Source: Massospora cicadina (taxonomy: Eukaryota; Entomophthoromycota; Entomophthoromycetes; Entomophthorales; Entomophthoraceae). Taken from it: a DNA stretch of 64,000 nucleotides. Of the stretch, positions 11,589 through 22,229 are shown piece by piece. The stretch is from positions 62,001 through 126,000 of the forward strand of contig JAKSZP010010636.1 in assembly GCA_022478985.1 (NCBI GenBank), given 5' to 3'. Numbering within the stretch: position 1 is the stretch's first letter; the number at the start of each line of letters is the position of its first letter. Both the position numbers and the translations under genes were made by a program. The notes under the pieces were generated by a model. It saw only the letters and a program-made list of their open reading frames with translations, had not been told where the DNA came from and did no database searches.

Positions 11589-11639
11589 TATTAAGGTTAG
11601 ATATTCCTCTTGAGTGTCCACTCCAACAAGCTTTTAATG

Positions 11640-12500
11640 ACCAGCTTTAAGATTCCCTCAGTCCCAACAGAAATTTTCCGGGGTATTTTATTAAATTGAA
11701 ACTGAGACTCACCATACATTCAAATCTCAGCTGTAAAAAAACCAAAGTGGAGGAAGATTAAGTGGCCTTAGAGTTACAGCAATTGTTGGAGGCCAATTTA
11801 CTGGTGCCTATTAAAACCTATGGGCTTCCCCACTCTTATTTAATTTGAAGTAAGGAAGGTTGTCACTGGGTTGTCACGGATTATCACCACCTCAGTTCTA
11901 TCACATGGAAAGACAGCTATCCATTGCCGCATATAGATGATTCCTTATTCTTGATTTCAGGGTCCTATTATTTCTCAGCTATGGATCTTACCAGTGTGTA
12001 CTGGAAAGTAGATTTGTCCCTAGAAGATTGTAAAAATTGGGCTCTCATCACAAGTAAATGACTTTTTGAGCCCACTCGAATGCCATAATGGTTGTGTAAC
12101 GCCTTGCTACCTTCCAACACGCCATAGAAGGGCTCTTAGGCGATTTAAACGCTCCCGTGTGCTAAACTATCTTGACTGTATTTCCATTCTTTCAAGAACA
12201 TTTACCAAAAATCTAGATTATCACGCAAGTCTTTCAGTAGTTATGGCAATCATTGCTAAAACTTTTACCATCAAAATGCTCTTTCAGAGTGAGATGAGTC
12301 TTTTGTGCCATAAGGTCAGTAAAACCAGAATATCCTTGATGGATGACAAGTTCTTAGCCATTGTAAGATGACCCCCTAAATCTCTACAAGACGCGAAAGT
12401 TTTTTTAGGGATGGTGGGAAATTAGTACCAATTTATCCCCCACGTTGCAGACACCTCCGAGCCTCTAGTATATTTATTGAAGAAAGGGATACCTTTACAG
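11640..12500 (+). pseudogene. F1 reverse transcriptase
   Basis: Ty3/gypsy RT. The segment after 11760 reads a helix, then a GCHWVVTDYHHL block, SYPLPHIDD, YYFSAMDLTSVYWKV (palm aspartate intact, 11970-12010), FEPTRMP.WLCNA and the catalytic strand NYLDC at about 12163-12180. Here the second Asp of the YxDD box is Cys. It closes with a KVFLGMVG..QFIP block near 12395-12435, the usual RT-to-connection boundary. At least one stop and two frame changes break it. Confidence 0.8.
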
Positions 12501-12579
12501 TGTAAGGAAGAGCAACAGCAAGACTTTGATCTGATACGCATCTATCTCTTCCACTTTCCATTACTTATTCACCCAAATT

Positions 12580-12990
12580 TTGAAAACCTTATTCCTCTTT
12601 ACTGATGCTAGTGATATTGCCATTGGAGCTATACTATCCCAACATGATGAAACCTTATTTGACCATCCTAACTCCTACTATAGCAAGACCTTATACAAAG
12701 CTGAACGCATGTATATCATTACTGAATGTGAGTGCTTGTTGGTCCTACTGGCTATTTAAAATTTATAACTTATCTATATGGGAAGCTTTTCATCATCATT
12801 AATGATCAAGCTTCCTTACGATGGCTACAAAAAATAGAAACCTCAATGGGAGATTAGCCTGATGGGTATTAAAACTTCAAAACTACGACTTTTCCATTAT
12901 CCACTGACCAGGGCTTATCCACCAAGTGTGGATTGCCTACATCAGCTTCCCATATTAACTATAACGGACCCTGAAGAAGATTGAATCTAC
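12580..12990 (+). pseudogene. F1 RNase H domain
   Basis: About 12590-12660 reads LFTDASDIAIGAILSQ, the first RNase H strand of gypsy elements with its catalytic Asp. It is followed by the HP.SYYSKTLYKAE segment in another frame and the ITECECL.VLLAI helix near 12715-12755. F2 carries the same block near 53500-53590. Broken by frameshifts. Confidence 0.75.
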
Positions 12991-13169
12991 AATCCTATAA
13001 CCCAACTACAATTATGGAAGGATTCTCAACCCTTCAAAAGGTATTAACAAAAATATCGGCAAATCCTCAAGTCAAAAATGGCCTATTGTGTAAACTTGTG
13101 TCTAAAACTGGGTGCCCTATGTACGACCTTCAGCTCAAACTGACATCATATTAGAGGGACAATAGAAAG

Positions 13170-14090
13170 TTGGCCACAGGAATTTGGAAAACCTACCTTT
13201 GGCTTAAAACTCAATGTTATTGGGAAGGAATGCTCTTTTCACTCCAGGATGTATTAGAGTCCTGCCTGGTATCTAAAAGCCAAGGTGGACCTAATACACA
13301 ATCACAACTTCCAGTGGTTCCACCCTGTGAACCATTCCACACTATTAGCATTGATGTTGTGGGACCTCTCCCCCAAGCCTCTAAAAGTCATCAGTTCCTC
13401 CTACTAGCCGTGGACCGTCTAACTAAGTGGATCAAAGCCTTATCGCTACCCTCAGTTTCAGCAAAGGTTTCCGCCACAATTTTGTATAATAGGATTATCA
13501 CCAAACATGGATGCCCTAACATCATTCTTTACAATAATGGGCAAAATATCGCTTGACGCTGGTGAAAGATTTAGCTGAACTGATGGGAACCACACACGTA
13601 TTTTTTACGCCCCACCTCCTCAACCAATGGAATAGTAGAGAGGAAAATGGTACTCCAACTGCAACCTATTGGAAAAAGGTTTTGACTGACCCCCTTCACT
13701 GGCCCCAATATTTTCCTAGTGCAATTCTGGCCTATAAAATTAGTTATCATTGAATATTTAAGCTGTCATTAATCCAAGCGTTTTACAGAAGAAATCCCCA
13801 TCTGCCTTCTAAAGTATAGGCTACCCTTGACCAAGCCTCCCCCAAAGCCCCTGAAGTCACAATGTGAAGTATTGCAAATGGAATTATTAGAATTCAGGCC
13901 CTGGCTTCTAATAAATCTGTCCACTACAACCAGTAAATAAACGGCTTATTTTAATGATAAGCAACTCCCTCTAGATACCTTCCAACTGGGTAGCCTAGTC
14001 CTATTCTACTATCACCATCATGAAGGCCGTGATACCAAACCTGGAACAAACTGTTCAGGGCCTTACCAAGACATATATAGATAAGTGATG
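13170..14090 (+). pseudogene. F1 integrase
   Basis: Frames at 13170-13556 and 13553-13753 together give the integrase. The zinc-binding end reads through CYWEGM...ESCLVSKSQ (one Cys of the second pair is Ser), then the catalytic core with SIDVVGPLPQ (first Asp intact), AVDRLTKWIKA, and ILYNNGQNI, where the second catalytic Asp is Asn. The HWPQYFPSAILAYKISYH segment marks the core's end. From about 13920 a second frame with LGSLVLFYYHH is the usual integrase C-terminal SH3-like part. No chromodomain is seen. Confidence 0.78.
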
Positions 14091-14175
14091 AACACTCAAT
14101 CTTAGAGATTGTTCAGGGTACAGTTGTAAACTGCATACATAGTTACTTTATCAATCTATTTTCCCCCTTCACAAA

Positions 14176-14190
14176 GATCTAGAGGGGGTT
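14176..14190 (+). other. F1 polypurine tract
   Basis: AGATCTAGAGGGGG directly precedes the 3' LTR start. F2 has AGATCTAGAACTGGG at the same place next to its 3' LTR (minus, about 51998-52013), supporting a common priming site for plus-strand DNA. Confidence 0.6.
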
Positions 14191-14730
14191 TGTCAGGATT
14201 TCTACCCAAACAGAAGATTTAGATATTTTGGCTGATGGGAATTGATCCTGATCTTTATATAGCCCAAACTTCTGTCAGGGTTATTCTCAACAAAATTCAA
14301 TGACTCTCAAAGTTGGAAATCAACCCCAACTATGCGATTGACTAATGGTTCCTTAAGAGCTATCTAATCTCAGTGTTCAACCCCTTCCATGCAGCAATTT
14401 CAGTTTATTTGACTGAAATAATTGGGCTTCCACCAAATCCCCAGTTTGTTTAGCTTTATAGATCTAAACTTGGACTATTTGGATTTTCCCAGAAACCTCC
14501 CCTATTTCCCTTAAATTGTTGAGATTAATCCAATAAAACTTTTTTACTTCTTTTCTTAATATTAAGGCAAATTTTTAATTTATTGGAATTTCCTCGCCAG
14601 ACATAGTATCTGGTTTCAAGACTTTTTAAACAAAGGTAAAGCAAAAGGTATGTGATAAAGCCCTTGGGCTTTGGGTCAACTGGACAATAACTATCAAAGG
14701 GATCCGTGGTAATGCACCCATGATCTCAAC
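14191..14730 (+). repeat. F1 3' LTR
   Basis: Begins TGTCAGGATTTCTACCC and matches the 5' LTR over its length, ending near CATGATCTCAAC. Immediately afterwards the sequence returns to mariner transposase, read on the other strand. Confidence 0.85.
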
Positions 14731-15760
14731 GCCCCACATTTTATGGAAACAAGAAATCGCATGGAGAAAGGTCAAGCTACTATAGGCTTGGGTAAGGGAG
14801 TCAAGTTGTCTTTTGCTATAGAATTGATGCACTGAAATGGCTTTGTAAGCAGGTGCATTGTCATGGTGGAAAAATCAGTCCCTTTTTGCCACAAATTGGG
14901 CTTTTTTTGGTACACATTGTTATGCAATCTTTTTAAACCCTCCAAAAAGAAAGAGTAATTTATAGTACGACCTGGTGGGAGTAATTTATAGTGAACTTCC
15001 CCTCTCAAATAAAAAACAGATGAAAATCTCTTTGATTCTTGATTTCACTTGACAAGCTTTTTTGGTCAAGGCGACACTTAAATTTTCCACTGGCTTGAAC
15101 GTTGTTTAGTTTCAAGGTCATAAACATAACACAATAACTTATCACTAATAATTACCTTGGAAAATTTTTAAGTCATTTTGGATCTGATATTTCTTTTTTT
15201 AGTACTAGATGGTCCTTTGGATCTGATATTTCAATGCATGGAGCGTTTCAACTCAATACTCTTTTTGCTGTTAAGTCAGGACTTAAGATATAAATTTTGA
15301 AGTGACCCTTATCATCCCCAAATATTTTAGAAAAATTCGCTGAACTAAGCTCTAAGTTATTTCAGATAAACTACTAGTCTGATCTATAGTTTATCATTAG
15401 CTTTTAAGCACAATTATATGAACTTTTCAGCACCTTTGTCAATTCTGGAAGTTGACAGATGTCAGAATGAGGTTTGTCATTAATTGACATTTCATCTTTT
15501 TTAAAACGAGAAAAACATTTTCACCCTTAGTTTGACCATAAAACTACCCTTGTGAGCTTTTTCAACATAACAACAATTACAGAAGCGTTTAACCAAGAAG
15601 GAGTAAAATTTACAGCAGCACACTGTTCACATAAAGCACCATGACAATCAAAGAGATGCAAAAACTGCTTTCACAAAAAGAATTAATGTGTTTATGACCT
15701 TCCCAAATGACAACAATGATTGCACTTAACTCATAGCATTTTGTTATACTCCCCTAGTGA
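14731..15760 (-). pseudogene. Mariner transposase relic (DD34D type), main part
   Basis: Read from 15760 leftwards. A degenerate paired/HTH region around 15290-15500 includes ND.PHSD and, near 15290-15390, the NNLELSSANFSKI..DDKG..K helix-turn-helix of mariners. The catalytic part at about 14745-15180 reads DLETKQRSSQWK, PKKACQVKSRIKEIF, VHYKLLPPGRTIN, LKRLHNNVYQKKPNLW and FFHHDNAPAYKA (second Asp). The third Asp lies in a PCDFLFP-like stretch near 14750. GDE at the first site has become SDK. Many stops. A 22-bp micro-insertion with target duplication sits at 15194-15215. With 7836-8059 and without F1, the element is about 1.25 kb, the normal mariner size. Confidence 0.82.
15194..15215 (-). 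mobile_element. Micro-retroinsertion 1 (22 bp) with 17-bp target duplication
   Basis: Seven T, then AGTACTAGATGGTCC, flanked by perfect copies of TTTGGATCTGATATTTC (15177-15193 and 15216-15232). Read on the minus strand it is GGACCATCTAGTACT plus a poly-A tail, as expected for an extremely 5'-truncated retrocopy. The same 15-base core occurs at 19307-19321. Confidence 0.8.
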
Positions 15761-17910
15761 AGAAAGGTGTATTACAAATGCTCCATCAATTACACCAAAT
15801 TTATGATTTTTCTTTAGGTAGCCTTCAAAACTTTAGGTGTGAAATTGTCTCCAAACAGATTTTACTTCAGTTAAGTACCTGTGCGTTTTCATGGTGTAGA
15901 TAAAAGGACAGAAAACTAACCTATGATATGAAAAATTAGATTCTTTGTTTAAAATTTTGGAATTTGGGGGTCATAATTTAAGGGTGCAAGTATGAGATTA
16001 ATACGTGACATAGACACTAGTTGGTCATTGTGTACATGAGGGTTAGAGCATGTAGGTAAGAGAAGTACATTCATTGGTATACTGTCATAAAGGCCAAATG
16101 TAGATTTCAGGACGCACAATTCACCATGTCCTTATGGGGCCATTTCTGTTTAATTGCTATTGATAAGTTTTTGTATCAATTCAATAGTTTTTGTATAACA
16201 ATAAAAATGTTAAAATTATAGAAGGAGTGTAATATTATATAAGAAATTTTAACGATCTTGTGCACTACTTGATGCATATATACTGACCATTATGTGCACT
16301 TTTTTAGCTATGAAATGTAACTGCTAGTAAAAGCCTTTTTTTGTGTGTACATTTTAAAATTTTTACATCTTGGTTTTCTCAAACTATAACACCACAGTGT
16401 TGTGACTAAGAAGATTGTGTTAGGAGGAGCATTTTTGTCTATGCTCACTCTTCCTCTTTCAGACAGTGGGTTTTCTGTATAGCCATGATGTTTAAAGAGG
16501 GATCTCAAGAGAAATTAAATTTTCTGGCCCAGGCTGTGTATTGCCTGATTACTGTAATTTTCAGCGTCCCTGATTTATTGAAATGCCCAGCGCGCCTCAA
16601 GAGCTGTTAACAATGCCTTCTGGACCTATCACATCACTCACCTTTGGCATTTAATGCAAGTACTATAAGGGTGTTTACATATTTAACTTTGCTTAGTAAC
16701 CATGCCGCTAATGACTTAAATTTTTTACCTTCAAGTATAGATCCTCTAATGAGTGCTTTTGTGGTACATTACTCAATAAAATATGTGGTATTTGTGTCTG
16801 ACTGCGCAATATACCCCACAATTAATGCATGATTTTTATGAATAAGGTTTGAGTTACCCCACTCTTTGGAAATTTGAGAATTATCAATCTAATTGTATTT
16901 TTAAAAACAATATCTAACTGTAGCGTTTAATTGGCCTATTTTGCTTTTCCAACGTGTCCTCTTAATCTATTATGGTATGATAAAGGACTATTCCATGACC
17001 TTTTAAGCTGCAGCTTGCTATTGAGCTTTCTGGTCCTTATTGCATCAATGAGAAAGTTTGGTTCAACTATCATATAATGGCCTGACATGCTAGATAAATG
17101 CTTATAATACATATTAATTAAGGTATATTTGCTATCATCTTCTTAAATTATTTATCACAGAAGTGTTATGCTATTAGAATTTTATACAGAGAAAATTGTA
17201 CTTTGTGCCCAAAACACTAACAGTGATTGCAGATAGGCAATGCGCTTTCTGTGGTACATGGGAAACTTTAGACCTTTTAGCTTCCAAGAATTTAAAGTCT
17301 GCAATATGGGGATTCTAATAAGTTTACCACCACTTCTCTATTTTGGGCTAATTACTAGATAACCTTTATGAAGCTTATGAAAGGAGTAAGATTGGAATGT
17401 TGAACTTCAAGTTGCTAAATTTCTCCGCGGCTTTATTAATCCTGCATAGAATCTGTATCAACAAAATTGCGAGTCTTAGGGTTAGTTAAGTATCTGAATT
17501 TGATATACAAAAATTTTTATTTAGGTCCAAATTGTGCTTCGTTTGGAATACTTGATATACTTCAGGAAGGCCAATCACTACGCGCTCTTTATCTGAAAAA
17601 GCAGAATCCTTTTTTTAAAAACTGAGGTCAACCCAACCACAGTGGATTGTATGATTGGTTACATACACCGCATGTGGAAACAGCCTTGCTTGGGCTTCCC
17701 CATTTTTTTCTCAGAGTTTTGTTGATTCAACTCCAGATAGGTTATAAGTTATTATCAACTGAAGAAAGGGGCTGTAAATAATTGATATCATGGATAGCAC
17801 ACTGCATTCTAGAAATCTTAACAAACTAACGCAGCATCACCACTTAATACTTCTTGTTTTCTGACTCCTTCTTCCATTCCCAGGGCGTTTTTTATCTTAG
17901 AGATGCAATT
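15761..17910 (-). mobile_element. L3: old LINE fragment, right half (endonuclease and ORF1)
   Basis: Continuation of L3 beyond the mariner, colinear with LINE2 at about 35160-37330. Landmarks: 15960-16030 matches the RIDLIL region of the endonuclease; 16385-16500 matches the EN block with CACCACAGTGTTGTGAC...GGAGGAGCATT and ACAGTGGG; 17560-17680 matches the ORF1 segment around GAGGTTGACC..CTACGCGC and ACATACACCGCA; 17760-17910 matches the ORF1 start region, including CCCAGGGCGTTTTT. All frames are destroyed. Its AT richness and level of decay show it is much older than LINE1 and LINE2. Confidence 0.72.
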
Positions 17911-20640
17911 AAAGGTATATTGCCTTTCACTACATTTACTAAACTTTTGTACAATTTTATATTCCTCTTATCTCAGTTGTGTAAACTATCAATATAACTT
18001 TTTTAGTTTTTGAGTTGCAAAAAGTGCTTGTTAAGGAAAGGTAAGCTCTTTGAGTATTACTTATGGGAAATTTTCTTGTAGAATTAAACAATTAAATAGT
18101 GATCAATTTTACAAAAACTTATTGAAAAACACATTGGCATCCACTATACACCTCAAAATATACAACTATGCACTTCACTCTCACTACTAGCTTACATAAT
18201 ACAAACCATCCTAGGATATATCCAAGCCATTTATTTGGCCCACAAAGACATCTTTTAAGTTAAAGCATCATAGATTTTGTCTCTCATGCCTGGGATACTC
18301 ACTTCCTAAATAAACTTTTAACAAAATTACATATTACTTAAGCACTTTGTGTACTTTAAGTGCCGCTCAGGTATAAGTTTTTAAGTTGGCCCTTGAGTGA
18401 TGACAAAAAGCAAAAACATCCTACACGAGTCCAACATTTAAACTCGCCTGTAATTCAGTACCTGTTCCACTTCTAGAGGCATTAAACTATATCTGCTTTT
18501 CCTAAAGTTTTACCAAATATGAACATACTACTGAATTTGACATTTTTATCAATTTAAATTCAAAAACAACAAGTGACTTTAACCATATTTTAAAGAGTTA
18601 CACTAAACTAAGATGACAAAAGTTCAGCTTTAATAAATCATAGTAATAAGATTTTTTATTGAGGTCTAATGATCATATTTTTGAATTTAGAATGCTATTG
18701 AACTGGCTATAGATTTCACCAGCTGTACCACATTAAAATTTCAGACCAGGTTTTTTGCCCCCAAAACTTACCAGTTTCACTAAGGCTTAACTAAATTCTT
18801 GTCCAAACTCTTTAAATATAAAAAGGGATTATTTTTGATGCATTTGTGATTATGTGATTTCATTTTTAGAGAATAGTAATTTACAGCTTTCCTGCAACAC
18901 CATTTTCCACCTGCACCATCTCCACTGACAAAATAAAAAGAAGGCTTTATAAAAGAAGTCTATCAACAAAAGATCTGTGACCTGGTTGCACCATGGTTGG
19001 GAATATATCTAAGCCACAATTTAAGAAATACTCCTCATAAGAGTTTATAAGCTCATAAAAGTCTATCAATACAAACTATGGAACTTTTGTTAAAACTAAG
19101 GATGTTATCTAAGCCTTCACCATCTATATTTTGTCATATGATTTAATTCTCATTTATTGTTTTTGATTTCTAAAAAGCCAATGCTGACTACATTTCAAAA
19201 TATACCATAGCATTTGAAGCAGTATAATTTAAAGGTACTTATTACTAAAGCTTATTTTGCTCACTTCACATAATACTTTTGAATTTTAGTTATGTTATAC
19301 CTTTTTAGTACTAGATGGTCCAGTTATGTTATACCTTTATTTTTTCTATCAATACTGCTTTTTTACAAATCTTTTTCCTCAGGATGGGCGCAATTCCTTC
19401 ACAACAAAAACTGCATTCAAACTTCTATTAAATAATTTATTTTAGTAAACAAGAACATTAAAAAGTGTTAACCTAATATACTTTTAAAATAAAGTTCTAC
19501 TTGTATTTTAGTGAATATCAATACATTATTGATATAAAACAACTTGACCATGGATATTGCAAACAGGACTCATTTTAGTTTTAAAAGCTTGGTTTCCATA
19601 GTCAGTACCCCATTTTAGCAAGTAACCATGTTAGAACAACTTAATTTTACATATAAGAGCTTAAAGTACCAGTATAATTTAATTTTCATATAAAACACTA
19701 TGCTAAAAAGATCAAATCAAATAAAGCACTATAAAATTAACTCCCAAATTCACATATAAAGCGTGAAAATTCTATTTTATGCATAACTGCTAGTAGTAGT
19801 CTGACTTTTTGCAAGGACATGGATAATCAATACATCTTGCACATATCATACATAACTTTTCTACTAGAAGTTGTTTCAAGTGGCTACTCCCTGCACACTT
19901 TGAAAGCTCCAAAATACATTGAATTATTATGTTTAATAGTCATTTTATATGTCTATTAGTTTTTTATAAGTTAGTCAATTAGCGCGTATATATTAGTTTT
20001 ATTAATAAGTAACTATTAAAACAAAATGATGTAAACTTAATTTTAGCTATATACTATTATCTTTTTGATCTAACTTTCTAAAGTTTTATCAGTGTTACAC
20101 AATTAAAAATGACATAATAAATAAAAGATTTTTATTAGATTATATGATAAATAAATGATATAATTTAGAAGCAAAAAAGCAGGAGAATATCAATATAATC
20201 GAGATAAATTAACTATGCTAAGAAAGCACTTTCTAAAATAAATTTCATCTGATGATCAAGATACCTATTCTAAATATAAGCATAAAAACCAATTTAAGCC
20301 CTCTATAATTTTATATCTAACTATAACTCTGTTACTTTTTTGCTTTATTATTTATGTATACTTCTTGTGCTATTAGGACCTAAATGTAAAGATTTACATA
20401 ATATTTTATATTATGTTTAAAACTTAGATAGGCAGATATATATAGGTAGCTTAAAGTTTTTATATTATAAGTTATGTATTTTAATATGATATGTTTATAA
20501 TTTTTAATATTTTAAATACTCCATAATATGCTGCTACATATACATTAGAAGGTAAAGTTGGACGATAACTATTGTAAAATTATTTAGAGTTCACTTGTCA
20601 TTGGTTTTATTATATATTGGTTGTCAGAAAATCGCTTTTC
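17911..20640. other. Very AT-rich DNA without recognisable gene
   Basis: No long frame on either strand and no protein motif I can recognise. Base composition becomes extremely AT-rich at about 19900-20570, with long A/T-only runs. The only structured item noticed is the micro-insertion at 19305-19321. Probably the remains of elements too old to read. Confidence 0.6.
19305..19321 (-). mobile_element. Micro-retroinsertion 2 (17 bp) with 17-bp target duplication
   Basis: TTAGTACTAGATGGTCC flanked by perfect copies of AGTTATGTTATACCTTT (19288-19304 and 19322-19338). The core AGTACTAGATGGTCC is identical to micro-insertion 1. The poly-A on the minus strand is short or merged with the T run of the target. 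Confidence 0.8.
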
Positions 20641-21115
20641 AAACAGTGGGCTCCAATAGTATGCTAGGAAAATCAGTACGGAGACTGGCTGACCCTTGCC
20701 GTTTTGCCTACATTGCATACCAACCCCCTACAAGTCCACGTCCAACTCACTAACACAGCAGACCAACGACTTTGCCTTAGCCCCAGGGTCTTTGATGTGC
20801 CCTGGTGAGTTCAGCCCCCATCCTGGGTGGTCAAGCGCTCCTGTGCTGCCCCACCCTCCTAACATCTGCCAACACATTTGGGCATGCCCCAGGCAAGCAC
20901 ATCCCTCATCCTGGGCAGCTATGGCACTTCCTCGCTGCACACCGCAGGGATGATGGCTAGTCAGCACATCATTGTTGGTGGCCAGTTGGCCAGATTCCTC
21001 TGGTTCCTCATAGGGAGTAGATATGGGAGCTGGCAGCGTCAGCCAAGCCAGGCATGTCACCCCACGCCTTTTTTGGTGATCTCCAGATCTATCTTCTCCT
21101 ATTTTGTAGACTAAC
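20641..21115. other. GC-richer island, origin unknown
   Basis: A ~470-bp segment clearly richer in G and C than the surrounding very AT-rich DNA. Two overlapping frames are open: plus 20696-20953 (85 codons) and minus 20728-21060 (110 codons). Neither shows a domain, signal peptide or repeat I recognise. Composition rich in Pro, Ala, Gly and Ser on both strands argues that openness reflects GC content. Possibly a young non-coding repeat or a transferred piece. I assign no function. Confidence 0.4.
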
Positions 21116-21739
21116 TTTTAACAACTAAAATAATATGGATGAAAGAGAGATCTTTATTTGAAGGGAAGAGCAACTATATATACTATAGGCTACTGCGCCT
21201 ATGAAAACCCTTCAGCCATCCAATCTGGAACATCAACCAATTGCAGTCATCTATGGTAGCGATTCCCTCCCGTTCTACTCATCCCAATCACCAAATATTA
21301 GATTGACTCATCCTCATCTCAAGTTGACAGTAAGCTGTATATAAATTACTATTATCAAATATAACTTTAAGCATCCTCAGCATAATTTTCTGGTACTTTG
21401 AAATAGGCAGAGAATTTCATAATTAGACAATTGATAATGATACTTCAGCTTTCCGCTGTAAAATACCACATTTGTTTTTGGCATTTGGCGCAGAGATATG
21501 ATTTTGCCGAAATTTGATTCAAGTCAGCAAAATCATTGTCAGATAATTGATACAAATACATCGGCTTTCCACCAGAAACTCATACAATCACCCATGAATT
21601 TGGAGTTGGCGCTGTTTAAGAATTTTTCAAACCCAAACAATTATCATTTTTATAACATTAAATAATATTGACCTAATATTAGCTGGCAATCACAAAACTA
21701 ACTGACACCCCTAATTCTGATATTATTGGGAGGAGTCCA
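21116..21739. other. AT-rich spacer, nothing recognised
   Basis: No frame of note and no similarity to the repeat families defined elsewhere in this window. Two TTTGGCGC/TTGGCGC-containing stretches (about 21480-21495 and 21600-21612) flank ~110 bp but are too short to call a repeat. Confidence 0.4.
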
Positions 21740-21744
21740 TCTGG

Positions 21745-22014
21745 TTAATTTCCAACATTGGGTATGGTAGGCTTCTTTTTAATCTGGTCTTTAATACATG
21801 ATAAGTGGATGAGATTATAGATAGAAATATTATAAGAGAGATAAGGGGAGGTTACCCCATTGGTAGTATATGGACCCTCTACCACTGCATCTACAAGTTC
21901 AATCCTGGTAATAAAATTTGGATAGGTGAAGATTATGAAAGTGTTAGTTTTGCGCACCAATGCCCCAAACTGAGATTGCAAATAGCAAAGGTGGTCCATG
22001 GAGTTCCAGGCCTA
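21745..22014 (-). pseudogene. LINE endonuclease-domain fragment
   Basis: An 84-codon minus-strand frame whose N-terminal half follows the LINE2 endonuclease around 35640-35830. A CTGGAA..C.ATG..CCACC stretch matches the LINE2 LEAWKTMLLPS coding bases. Then FGALVRKTN parallels CGVLIQKNN, and YNISIYN parallels the IINIYAP strand. The frame ends at 21745. This looks like a piece of a diverged LINE subfamily. A second copy lies at 50855-51130 on the other strand. Confidence 0.5.
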
Positions 22015-22016
22015 TC

Positions 22017-22160
22017 ATACGCCATGCATGGAGGTTTCCTTGTGTTTTTTTATCCCTTCCCATTTTCTTCACTTCCCTTCATTGGTGCAGCATTGTCCCC
22101 AGGTCAGCCCACCTCATATAAAATAAATTTAAAAAAGTTAAAAAACCTAAAAATTTATAA
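22017..22160 (+). repeat. Element-E-like 3' end (E4)
   Basis: CCATG.ATGGAGG near 22020 and GGTCAGCCCACCTCATATAAAATAAATTTAAAAA near 22105-22140 parallel the end of E2 (CCATGGTGGG at 27825 and GGTCAGCGTACCTCAAATATAAATTT at 27970). The A-rich tail contains repeated TTTAAAAA/GTTAAAAA units. It sits head-to-head with the LINE endonuclease fragment, an arrangement repeated at 50757-51130. Confidence 0.45.
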
Positions 22161-22229
22161 TATTGTAAGAGTTAACTTATATAAAAAAGTATATAGCTAA
22201 ATTGTAACAACTTTACAATAAAATATTTA

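Larger units (their letters stand above)
8060..14730 (+). mobile_element. F1: Ty3/gypsy LTR retrotransposon inserted in the mariner
   Basis: Complete but decayed LTR retrotransposon on the plus strand with two ~540-bp LTRs (8060-8599 and 14191-14730), a candidate primer-binding site, gag remnant, protease/linker, RT, RNase H, integrase and polypurine tract in the Ty3/gypsy order. Transposase coding continues on both sides (7836-8059 and 14731-15760), so the element landed inside a mariner. LTR ends are eroded and a 5-bp target duplication is no longer clear. A relative, F2, lies at 51462-57358 in the opposite orientation. Active-site changes (RT YLDD to YLDC, integrase DNG to NNG with Tyr before it) show it is dead. 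Confidence 0.85.

Noticed and set aside
8055..14735. 5-bp target duplication around F1
   Set aside because: CCGCT and GCCCC do not match convincingly; LTR ends are eroded. The insertion is supported by the split mariner instead.
19900..20570. Origin or centromere-like AT-rich segment
   Set aside because: Only base composition supports it. There is no tandem repeat, and nothing distinguishes it from decayed repeats.
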